Shown piece by piece: positions 1-9,137 of a DNA stretch of 24,318 nucleotides. The translations under genes and the position numbers were made by a program. Origin of the DNA: Mucidula mucida (Eukaryota; Basidiomycota; Agaricomycetes; Agaricales; Physalacriaceae); contig JADNYV010000516.1 of the NCBI GenBank assembly GCA_015501055.1, positions 1-24,318 on the forward strand, written 5' to 3'. Under the pieces are notes generated by a model. That model did not search any database, was not told the origin of the DNA, and saw nothing but the letters and a program-made list of their open reading frames with translations. Numbering within the stretch: position 1 is the stretch's first letter; each line of letters starts with the position of its first letter.

Positions 1-44
1 TTGTCGACAAACGACCCACCTGCAAGTCCGACACAGATACTTAC

Positions 45-168
45 GCGTCATACAGAGGCGCGAGCCATGTGAAAGCACGCTCTCGATATTGTCAAGCAGG
101 CGATGACGGATTTGGTGTCTCTATCAAGCCCTAGTTGCTCAACCATGAGATCGGCGATGATAGATTCC
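45..168 (-). pseudogene. Possible F-box-like gene fragment
   Basis: A short minus-strand stretch reads like the helical part of a fungal F-box-type protein: IIADLMVEQLGLDRD, then IACLTISRACFHMARA. A good splice donor (GTAAGT on the minus strand, 39-44) follows directly. No start codon is in frame; a stop lies just upstream. The last residues before the donor read correctly (Leu-Tyr-Asp) only if one base is added, so the fragment looks broken. F-box proteins recruit substrates to SCF ubiquitin ligases, but the match here is by pattern only and could be chance. Nothing else recognisable is seen in 169-912, the upstream region of the terpene synthase. Confidence 0.2.
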
Positions 169-912
169 TTGCATTAATAGAAGACTTTGCGTCGGAGAGT
201 TGTCGGAGAGCCTGAAGCTGTGATCCTGTCTTTCCGTTTGCTGAGCTTCCAAGCTCTACCGCAGGAGGCGCCGTGGTGTCTTGCTGCGAGATTGGCTTGT
301 TGGTAAAGTAAAGGGTAGGAAAAAGTACAGTGCATTTGTGTCGTACTGTAGCCTAGCGTCCGGCGATCTAGATAGGTGCCGAGTAATTGATGATGATGAT
401 GAAGAGAAGTTGAAACTCCGCCTTTCGTTTTCCCACGTACGCCATGGCTCTTGTTCTCATACTTACTGTACCACGTTCAGCGGTAATTACTGAGGCCTCC
501 TTTGCTTCGAACATAAAAAAGGAATAACCTAACTTACACCGACTTGCACCCGCAACAGCCCGCACTAAGTTCAATACCGGATGCCACGAGCTATGAAGGT
601 TAACTGGTATGATCTGCCACCTTCGGCCACGCATTCGCGACGCCACATCTTCTAGACATTGTGGCATTACTAGCACTACTTTCATCGTTGCACTTAGCAC
701 GATTTTGACCCGATTTAGGTAGCCTAGTCGCTACCAGTGGACAAGTGCGCCGACAGATCTTTTTACTCCTCAAGAGAGGTGCGTACCGCTGTCATTTTTT
801 GACATACTTCCTGATTCGCGGCATACGATAGAGGCTTATATGAAATGTACAAAATGCTTGAAGTTGTCATTCTCCTCCCCGTTCATACGCCCATATCCCG
901 CACTCCGATACC
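169..912. other. Intergenic, no supported gene
   Basis: About 740 bases upstream of the terpene synthase. Open stretches on both strands lack family resemblance or sensible splice structure. A short GAT trinucleotide run (about 389-402) is the only simple-sequence feature. No clear TATA box lies close to the terpene synthase start. Confidence 0.5.
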
Positions 913-2240
913 ATGTCTAATGAAGTCGTCTTCCATCTACCAGACCCGCTTAGGAATTGGCCGTGGCCTCGCCGCATTAACCCTTTCTATGAGGAGTGCA
1001 AGACGGAGTCGCAGGAATGGTGTGAGAGCTTCAAAGCTTTCAGCCCCAAGGCACAGAAGGCGTTCAATTTGGGCAACTTTGGTAAGTTCAACACTTCCTG
1101 AGGCAGAAAGAACAGCAGATTAACCGTTTGCCCAAGGATTGCTCGCTTCACATTGGGTACCCGCTCTTGAAAAAAGGTATGCGTCTCACTCTATGGCGAT
1201 GCGTGGTTTTCAACGTTCCCGCCACATCAAGATGGATGCCGCATTGGATGCGACTTTATGAATCTCGTGTTTGTCATCGACGAGCATTCTGATGTTGCCG
1301 ATAATGAGACTGCGCAGTTCCAAATGGAGTGCGTCATGGACGCTCTGCGCAATCCTTACAAGCCCCGTCCCGAAGGCGAATGGATTGGCGGCGAGGTAAC
1401 TCGGTCGTATGTCGTCTCCACCATACTTGCTCGAATTTCGTATTCAATGCGGCCTCCGGTATAGGTTCTGGTTGAATGCCATTCGCACGGCTACACTCAC
1501 AGCACAGAAACGTTTCATTCACACGTTCCAGTTGTACACCGACGCTGTGGTGCAAGAGGCTATCGAACGAAACGCGCATCATATACGGGACATTGAGGGC
1601 TACTTTGAAATCCGCAGGAATAGCTGCGGAGTAATGCCTCCATTAACGAAGTACATCTCAACCTGTCTGATACGGTCCTGGAGGATCCAGTCGTTAAAGA
1701 GCTCACGGCGCTGTGCGTCGACATATTATGGCTCACAAATGATATCAATTCCTACAATGTCGAGTGCGGGTGTATCCTCTGAATATCAGATATTAATTGG
1801 CACTATCGCAAAGGCAATCTCGCGGCCTTGACGGACACAATCTCGTTTCGGTTGTTATGCAGCACCTATGTCTTGACATCCACGGTGCCCTGCAGTGTAT
1901 CTCCCAATATTTGGACGACCTGGTGGCCAAATGTTTGAATGCCTGGAACGATATTCCTGTGTATGGCGGGCCTCTCGACTTTGAAGTGAGGGCATATACC
2001 GAAGGTCTAGGAAACTGGATTCGCGCCAACGACCAATGGTGCTTCGAAGTATAGTCATTGCGATACTATCATTTCGAACGAACTAACAATTCTTAGAGCG
2101 AGCGCTACTTTGGTAAGGAGGGTATGATTATCCAGAAGACTCGCAAGGTCGCTCTTCTCCCAAAGCGACCGCATGTTGGGCTTTCCAATGCTCCGTACGT
2201 GGGTATGATATATGTAGTAGATCCGTGCACAGTATCATGA
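913..2240 (+). pseudogene. Sesquiterpene synthase, frameshifted
   Basis: A class I terpene cyclase of the basidiomycete sesquiterpene synthase family, which cyclises farnesyl diphosphate. Exons: 913-1081, 1137-1176, 1232-1403, 1465-1769, 1814-2048, 2097-2240. The N-terminal [16 protein letters not shown] block is typical of the family. The aspartate-rich metal motif is Asp-Glu-His-Ser-Asp, after the block [10 protein letters not shown]. The second metal motif is NDINSYNVE, and the C-terminal SERYFGKEGM block is present. Two breaks disrupt the frame. In exon 2 the reading changes between LLAS and YPLLKK (near 1151-1159, one extra base, probably a G). In exon 4 one base is missing near 1634-1641, between GVMP and the block EVHLNLSD. 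No standard intron repairs either break. All motifs survive, so decay is recent or the breaks are sequence errors. It converges on the R2 gene. Confidence 0.85.
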
Positions 2241-2724
2241 TCCACAGCGCGTTCAATAAGTGACCATCATGCGGCCACGGCGCTTGACGAATTTTTGGTG
2301 ATAAAAATCCATCCCTAAGCATCTCTGTCTTGCCTATGGAGGATCACGCTAACGTGTCAGCGCCGATCCGGACTGTACGTTTTCCATTCAACTCGCAGTA
2401 GTGCTTGTCGCCATCGCTGTATGCGACGACCTGAGGACATGAACACAGTCGCGTGAGCGCTGGTTGAGCATGAGGTTTGTCTTCGCCATTCGGCGTCTTG
2501 TCGCCTCAGGCTAGGAGCTCTGATCAATAATATATAGTTCATCCTCATACTTGCTGTTTCAGTCGCTGCTTACCTGCGATTACGCGCGCTGATAGCTGAT
2601 GCTTTCAATTAAGAAATTGAGCATTTCCGAAGAGTAGGAAACGATTACGTTGAAACACTAGTTACATTGGTGTGAAGTTAGGCCAAAACAAATACACGCC
2701 ATCTATTCTCCCTAGTCTACGAGT
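2241..2724. other. Convergent intergenic region, no gene seen
   Basis: About 480 bases between the 3' ends of the terpene synthase (plus) and R2 (minus). I see no coding, RNA or repeat feature here beyond short chance open frames. Confidence 0.5.
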
Positions 2725-4053
2725 TCAGAAATCCTCCTCGAGCGCTCTAAAAACTAATCAGATACAACCGAGAGTTGGCTTTTTGAACAGCGAACCCGGA
2801 GACAGTGAAAAGGCCCGCATCTTGTTCGCGATCTGTCGAGAAGCCAGCCCGAGAGTACTCGCTCACTTGGCGCTCGAAGAAATTCGATTTTCCTTCCGGA
2901 TCGATCAGAGCAGTTCTACATTGATGTGACATGAAATTGGACACACCTTGAAGAGAGATCATATCCATAAAGTCAAACTAGGAAAAGGTCATGAACGAAG
3001 TTGTGTCATCGGTCTCTCTTACGGGATTCTCCACGTTGTAGACCTTCGAGCACCCAAGCTCTACAAGAAGTCTGTCTGCGACGAACTCGATGTACTGCTT
3101 CATCAAGGTCGCATTCATCCCAATCATTGCCACAGGAAGAGCCTCTGCAAGACCGCCATTTCAGTACGAACATAACGGAGCAGAGGAGGCTGTATCATAC
3201 CTGTGAGAAATTCTTTCTCGATAACGACGGCCTCTGTAATGATTCCCTTCACGACATCAGGGTGCGGTCGGCGGTGAAGATGGCGCATCAGAACACACGC
3301 AAAATCGGTGTGCAAACCTTCATCCCTACTGATCAACTCGTTAGAGAACGTGAGGCCGGGCATGAGTCCCCGCTTCTTTATCCAAAAGATGCTCGCAAAC
3401 GCGCCCGAGAAGAAGATGCCTTCGATAGCAGCAAAGGCGACAAGACGCTCTCCAAAGGTAGAGTTTTTGTCGCTGATCCATTTGCGCGCCCAGTCGGCCT
3501 TCTTGGCGATACAAGGGATCCTCTCGATGGCCGAGAACAGCTTATCGCGTTCAGCTGCGTCCCGGATGTAGGTGTCAATCAGCAGCGAGTAAGTCTCGGA
3601 GTGAATATTCTCCATCATGATCTGGTACCCGTAGAAACACCGCGCTTCAGCGGACTGAACTTCGCTACTGAAGCGCTCGACGAGATTCTCGTTGACGATT
3701 CCATCTGAGGCGGCAAAGAATGCGAGGATGTGGGCGATGAAATGGTGTTCGTCGGGCGTCAGGGAATCCCAGTCCCCAAGATCTTTGTTGAGGTCTATCT
3801 CCTCAGCTGTCCAGAACGACGCTTGTGCTAGTACGATCTGTCAGCTGAGAGCTAAAGCTATGATATCGCGCAACCTTTTTTGTACATTGACCATATCTGT
3901 CAATTCGTTAGAGGTACTAGAGCGTCACAACAGGGATGAACATACCTCCGGAAACTGGATGGGGAAGAGGACAAATCGACGTACAGATTCCTTCAGTATG
4001 GGCTCATCGTGCTCTTCGCAAGAGATATCGCCAGAGAAACGTTCAGTAGTCAT
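2725..4053 (-). CDS. Ribonucleotide reductase small subunit (R2)
   Basis: Class Ia R2 holds the di-iron/tyrosyl radical that drives reduction of ribonucleotides to deoxyribonucleotides by R1. Seven exons: 4053-3946, 3896-3875, 3827-3201, 3144-3023, 2977-2947, 2892-2796, 2746-2725, joining to 342 residues in one frame. Metal ligands Asp85, Glu116, His119, Glu179, Glu213 and His216 and radical Tyr123 are all present, as in mouse and yeast R2. Tyr316 matches the tail tyrosine of the radical path. The last 22-base exon supplies Ala-Leu-Glu-Glu-Asp-Phe, the acidic Phe-ending tail that docks R2 on R1. The N-terminus is short (19 residues before the conserved core, against about 60 in yeast Rnr2). 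It faces R1 across 1.4 kb. I expect it to be active; whether it is the main or a second R2 cannot be told from this window. Confidence 0.95.
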
Positions 4054-4701
4054 GGAGCGATTGGTGCAAGGATAACGGTGAAGTATGGGATTTCTCGACG
4101 CAGATCTTATAGCTCGTAGACGACAAAACCCGTAATGGAAGCGACGTCGAGGAAAGCTTAGCGGAGCGGGGGAAGAATTTTGCGATTAACGACTGGGGAA
4201 AGGATCCAACGGTCAGAAACGGCAGTCACTAGAATCCGCGATGTCCTTCATACGCGAAGAATAGACTCTTCAGGCGAAGGGTACTACCTCAGTCGACGCC
4301 GCGGCTCCCGATGTTTGCTAGCTGAATAAATTGCAGAAGACGAGCCGCATGAGAGAAAGTGGCGGACAAAATCGACGAGGGACCCGAAGTGAGACTTGAG
4401 GCAAAGTGTCGAATCCGATTGAAGAAAACTACGTACTACTTCTGCTTGATGAAGAGGGAGATTGAAAGAGATTGAAGTAGATCGATGTAAATTGAGGTCG
4501 ATTTCTCCGACACCAGAAGAAGAAAATTCGCACTCAGTCAAGGCAGGTGGACAGATAGAAACTGCGTCCTTGATCAGTCTGAATTGTATAGAATTGCCAT
4601 TGCAGCCCAGTCATTCCATTTCCCGTTTCTATGAAAAGGTGGACGTGTTGCCGATGGGATGTTGTCGTCGGTCGCATTTTCCGCCCACGGGAGTGACAGC
4701 A

Positions 4702-5121
4702 TTATGCTTGGTCGCGTCTGTAAAGGACGAAATCTAAGAACCAAGTAGTACGTTTCGCACCGTAACAGTAGAGCGGTACGGGTTGTACCGGCGCCGATTC
4801 TAATTTCCGGGAACCAAATCGATACCGCTCCACGAGTTTTAACAGAACGGTGACGCAGAAATGAGTCATAAAGCTAATTTTGCCATCTTGGCTGAGCGCT
4901 AAGTTTACAACCATGGAAGGTGCATTGAAGTCGTCCGGCGACTTTCCACCCGTCTCCCGATCTTCATCCGGTGATGTCCGACATTATTGAGGTTAGTACG
5001 TCATATGATTTTCCACCCCATGAGTCATGACCAGATCGTTGACTAGCACCTCGCGGATCTGCGAGTCTGTCTTCTTGAAGTACTTCAAAGCCTTCAAAAC
5101 ACCGAGAATGGCGCCTTTCAT
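4702..5121 (-). CDS. Possible small unrecognised gene
   Basis: On the minus strand, 5121-4993 encodes 42 residues beginning MKGAILGVLKALKYFKKTD, a lysine-rich amphipathic sequence. A second open frame, about 4990-4702, includes an acidic stretch (SPDEDRETGGKSPDDF) and a hydrophobic stretch near residues THFCVTVLLKLV. They are in different frames. A TACTAAC branch-point-like sequence (minus strand, about 4998-4992) lies between them, so an intron could join them, but the only donor I find is weak. I do not recognise a family. This could be chance or a decayed gene. Confidence 0.2.
4771..4830. repeat. Clustered inverted GCGGTAC elements
   Basis: CGGTAC (4774-4779) and GTACCG (4785-4790) form a 6-base dyad with a 5-base spacer. 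The overlapping GAGCGGTA (4771-4778) is also perfectly inverted at 4823-4830 (TACCGCTC). Three copies of one core in 60 bases inside the R2/R1 upstream region suggest a protein-binding site, but chance is not excluded. Confidence 0.4.
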
Positions 5122-5405
5122 ACTTCAGATGGTCACCATCCGGGGTTCTGTAACTGTATGCTGTTCGACTGCATGGTTTACTGCATTGCTTGGCAATGAA
5201 TAGTACGAGCTAACTAGACGCGCCTTGCGCGGCGTCCAAGAAGTATTTTGGAACTCAGTCTTCATATCGGAACGTGTGGTATGTTCGGTCGCTCGGGCAA
5301 GATTTTCGTCCGACTAACCAAAATCATGGAACGCACATTTGCGAGGCGTCGAAGAAGGCGTTGGAAATCGCGTCAACCTAGCACTTCCTCAATATTGATC
5401 CATGG

Positions 5406-5412
5406 TATAAAG
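5406..5412 (+). promoter_or_regulatory. TATA box of R1
   Basis: TATAAAG, 57 bases before the R1 start codon at 5469, a typical distance. It supports 5469 as the start, because a start further upstream would put the TATA box inside the transcript. Confidence 0.5.
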
Positions 5413-5468
5413 GCCACCAATTTTCTTTCGTAAAATCCCAACCTGCTCTGTGCATCTACCCTCCTACA

Positions 5469-8436
5469 ATGATTAGTCGCGTTACGTTGCACAGCGAACC
5501 AGAAATTGGTCAGGTATGAACAAACCTCTCCCCAGAGATACCGCATCTAACGCAGCATCATTGTAGCTTCGAGAAACAGTCGACAAGGTTGGGCGCATTA
5601 TGCTCCCTTAATTGATACAATTGAACCCCTCTCTAGGCGTGTTACGGCTTGGACCTCAACTTTGTCGATCCAAATGAGTGAGCAGACGTTTACTCGACGC
5701 TAACCTGATGTGAACTCAGTTCTTCTTAGGGTTATCGACAAAGTGATTGCGGGCTCGTACCCAGATATGACAGCCGCTGAGCTCGACGTTTGTGCTCTTC
5801 CGCTCTCTCAGTAGCGACTTCTATTGAAACGCATAACAGAACCTCACTGCCGAGACGGCGGCGTATCTCACCACCAAGCACCCGGACTACTCCACGCTTG
5901 CTGCTCGCATCGCTGTTGCCAAGTTGCACAGGGAAACAAAAGAGCGATTCAGCGATGTCATGCAGGATCTCCATTCTTACGGTTTGTTTTCCATTCGTAT
6001 ACCTCATCAGCCCGCTCAGCTTCCATGCAGTTCAGCCTAACACCGGAGGCAAAGCCGCCCCCATGGTCTCTAGCGATTTTATCGCGAATGTCATGAAAAA
6101 CAAGGATGCGCTCGATAATGCCATCGACCATACCAAGGACTTTGACTATCAATAGTAAGTCCTGCCTTTGTTCGTTTATCCCTCTCCTGAGTCGTCTACA
6201 CAGCTTTGGTTTCAAAACTCTCGAGCATTCCTATCTTCTCCGTATGAACGGCAAGGTCGCGGAGCGTCCCCAGCATCTCCTTATGCGACTGGCTGTCGGC
6301 ACTCACGGCGACGATCTTGAGCGAATCCTGGAGGCCTACGATCTCATGAGCCAAAAATACTACACGCATTCGTCTGCGACTTTGTTCAATTCGGGCACCG
6401 TTCGTCCACAGGTGTGCAGCTGCTACATGACGTGTCTGCGCGACGATGCCGTCGAGAGTGTCTTCGACACTTTAACGACGTGTGCTCAAATCGCGCGCCA
6501 CGGAACGGGGGTAGCTGTTAGTATCTCCAATCACGGAGCCAGAGGGTAATTCGAACGTCAACTTCATGCCATACTCGTCGTACTTACTACCGCTTTTTAG
6601 AGCTTATATTCCCGAGTGTAATGGTCGGAGTGCAGGACTGGTGCCCATGCTGAGAACCTTCGATGCGGCCTCTCGTTACATCGACCAAGGCGCAGGCAAG
6701 CGTCCGGGAGCAATCAACATGTTTTTGGAGCCCTGGCACGCCGACATCTTCGAGTTTTTGGACATTCGGAAGAACAACGGCAAAGAAGAGATGCGCGCAC
6801 GGGACTTGTTCAGCTCGCTGTGGATCCCAGATTTGTTGTACGTGATTCTCCACTACCGTCTCATCCCTGCAATAATCATAATGGTTATCCTAGCATGAAG
6901 CGGGTCGAGGAGGGTGAAAACTGGAGTCTATTCTGCCCGAGTGAAGCTCCAGGGCTGATCGATGTATATGGCGCCGAATTCGAGGAATTGTACGAACGGT
7001 ACGAGCGTGAGGGACGCGCCAACCGTGTCATCCCGTCCTCAAAATTGTGGCTCGCCATCGTCACAGCGCAAATTGAGACCGGAAGCCCTTTCCTCATGTA
7101 CAAGGACGCAGCGAATCGTAAGTTTTCTTGCATGTCCGTGCATGGCTTCAATCAACTCAGCTCCTCCTCAGTCAAATCCAACCAAAAGAACCTGGGCACT
7201 ATCCGGAACAGCAACCTCTGCACCGAGATCATGCAATACTGCGGCCCAGACGAGGTCTCCGTGTGCACTTGCGGCACCCTCGCGCTGCCGGCGTTTGTCC
7301 ACGGCGGGCGCTTTGATTTCCCCAAGCTCCACGCCATCACCAAAGTCTTCGTCAAAAATCTCGATCGCCAAATCGACGTCAACTTCTACCCCGTCGCTGC
7401 CGCGCGTTCGCATCTCCGCCACAGGCCGCTCGGCATGGGCGTCCAAGGTCTGGCGGATGTGTTCATGCAGCTCCGTTTACCGTTCGAGTCGCAAGACGCG
7501 CGCCTCCTCAACCTGCAGATCTTTGAGACGATCTATCACGCGTCGCTCGAGGCGAGCGTTGAGCTTGCAGAGTGCGCCGGTCCGTATGACTCCTTTGAGG
7601 GCAGTCCCGCTGCGCGGGGCGAGCTCCAGTTTGATATGTGGGGTGTTACGCCGACTGCGCTGTGGGAGTGGGATGCGCTGAAGGCGCGCATCAAGGAGAA
7701 GGGTATGAGAAACTCGCTCATCGTCGCGTTGCCCCCCACGGTGTCGACCAGCCACATACTCTCGAACAATGAGTGCTTCGAGCCATACACGAGGTAACGT
7801 CGTTTCTCCGTAGGCATTTATTTAACTGAGTTGCCTTTTCTTTTCTTTTTTTTTTTCTTCTCCACAGTAATGTCTACGCGCGCCGTGTAATGGCGGGGGA
7901 CTTCCAAGTTGTTTGCCCCTGGCTCGTCAAAGAACTCGCGGCGCTTGGACTGTGGAACGAGCGCATGCGGAACAAGCTGATCCTCGACGGCGGCTCGGTG
8001 CAAAAGATCCCCGAGATTCCCGACGACGTCAAGGCCATTTACAAGACTGTCTGGGAGATCTCGCAGCGGTGCCTCATTGATCTGTCCGCTGACCGAGGGG
8101 CGTTCATTTGCGGCAGCCAGTCTCTCAACCTCTTCCTCGCAAAACCATCGGTCAAACAAATGGTACTAAGATTTCCGATAATACACTCCGTTTTTTGATT
8201 TCGTACTGTTTCAAAAAAGCTGATTTGGTGTTTTAGACGGCAATGCATTTCTACGGGTGGAAGAAGGGTTTGAAGACGGGGATGTAGTACGTCTCTGACG
8301 TTCCCAAGCTCTAAAAAAATCTGACAATTCTGGGTTTAGTTATCTGCGAAGCCGTCCAGCTGTCGATGCCATCCAGTTTACGGTGGAAAAGGAAACTGAG
8401 GCGGATGAGAGTGAGACTGAAGGAGTCGCAAAATAG
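5469..8436 (+). CDS. Divergent ribonucleotide reductase large subunit (R1)
   Basis: Class Ia R1 binds and reduces ribonucleoside diphosphates. Thirteen exons: 5469-5513, 5567-5587, 5637-5677, 5730-5787, 5840-5981, 6031-6154, 6204-6545, 6601-6837, 6894-7117, 7172-7793, 7868-8162, 8237-8286, 8340-8436, giving 765 residues. Catalytic Cys217, Cys428 and Cys443 (yeast 218, 428, 443), Asn426, Glu430 and the radical-relay pair Tyr734-Tyr735 are present. The ATP-cone Asp equivalent to yeast Asp57 is Asp55. Oddities: residues 1-22 do not match the family, while another frame reads [12 protein letters not shown], like the expected FDKITARIARLC; specificity loops 1 and 2 differ; Cys443 is followed by Thr-Cys-Gly-Thr instead of Asn-Leu-Ala-Ser; and the protein stops 30 residues after Tyr735 with no Cys-x-x-Cys tail. 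The central 2.1 kb reads through cleanly. It is a divergent paralogue or an early pseudogene. Confidence 0.9.
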
Positions 8437-9137
8437 ATTACATAGGCTTTCGTTTGTTTACACAGTTGGTCTTCATGTAGCTTCATTTTGGTCGTATACA
8501 CGTAGTTGTTCTTTTACTTCGAACTCGCAGTACATCAAAAGTGTTCCAACAACGGTAACGACTCGACCGCTCGCGTGCATATGACACTATGTCAATGAGA
8601 GATCGATTTTGGTCAAAGACGAGTGCTGAGGCAGCCGTGTGATAATCAGAGATTCGGAGATAAACCAAGCGATAGTTGTAATGTGCCCTCAGTTCAGTGT
8701 TCACGATCTCTACGCTACATCATTTCAAGTTGTCAAGGAGTCAAGAACTTGAAAACATGGCAATGGGCGCGTCATACCGCGTGGTCTTGATTTCTTGGCC
8801 GCTTGCAAGGCTGATAAGAAAGATTCTCAAGTACTTACACTGAACTAGGGGATCTAAGTATACTAAGAAACGGAAAACATATGAGGTGGCGGATTCACGT
8901 ACCGAGTCTGTATTCATAAGCGCGGATCCTGGAGTGAATCGGAGGTGGATCCGCGAGAGAATGCATGCGTCGTACGGTCGATCCGTCCGGCTTCGATTCC
9001 AACATGTCTGCTCACAAACGGATTCAAATTATACACATGACAAGGTCGAGTAGCTGTATTTCAATTTGAGATAGACAAGTGTGCCAGGACTAACATTCCA
9101 AGTAACGAGTCAAACGGATAGAATAGCAACTAAACAT
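8437..9137. other. Convergent intergenic region
   Basis: About 700 bases between the 3' ends of R1 (plus) and the MFS gene (minus). No exon encoding Cys-x-x-Cys, which could complete R1, occurs in any plus frame down to about 9000. An inverted repeat lies at 8921-8955. Nothing else is recognised. Confidence 0.5.
8921..8955. repeat. 9-base perfect inverted repeat
   Basis: CGCGGATCC (8921-8929) is repeated inverted as GGATCCGCG (8947-8955), with a 17-base spacer. It lies about 190 bases beyond the MFS stop codon, between convergent genes. It could form a hairpin in either transcript; no function is shown. Confidence 0.6.

Larger units (their letters stand above)
4054..5468. promoter_or_regulatory. 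Shared R2/R1 upstream region
   Basis: The 1.4 kb between the R2 and R1 starts must carry both promoters. Visible elements are a TATA box for R1 (5406-5412) and two ACGCG cores in opposite orientation, at 5218-5222 and 5369-5373. ACGCG is the core of the MluI cell-cycle box bound by MBF at RNR genes in yeasts. A cluster of related short inverted elements lies at 4771-4830. The region may also hold a small minus-strand gene (see 4702-5121). Function is inferred from position and motif only. Confidence 0.45.

Noticed and set aside
2747..2810. R2 read as having a lost docking tail and a 14-residue C-terminal extension
   Set aside because: A standard-length intron (2747-2795) in the right phase joins an exon ending Glu-Glu-Asp-Phe-stop, the normal R2 tail.
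6962..7681. Long out-of-frame open frame inside R1
   Set aside because: It overlaps conserved R1 coding sequence in another frame, is Ser/Arg-rich with no family match, and is explained by GC-rich codon use.
5469..8436. R1 as a viral or phage-derived gene
   Set aside because: It has twelve fungal-type introns and eukaryotic class Ia sequence close to yeast Rnr1 along its length, with no viral neighbours.
8960..9010. tRNA B-box-like sequence (GGCTTCGATTCC)
   Set aside because: The flanks do not pair as a T stem and no A box or acceptor stem is found upstream.
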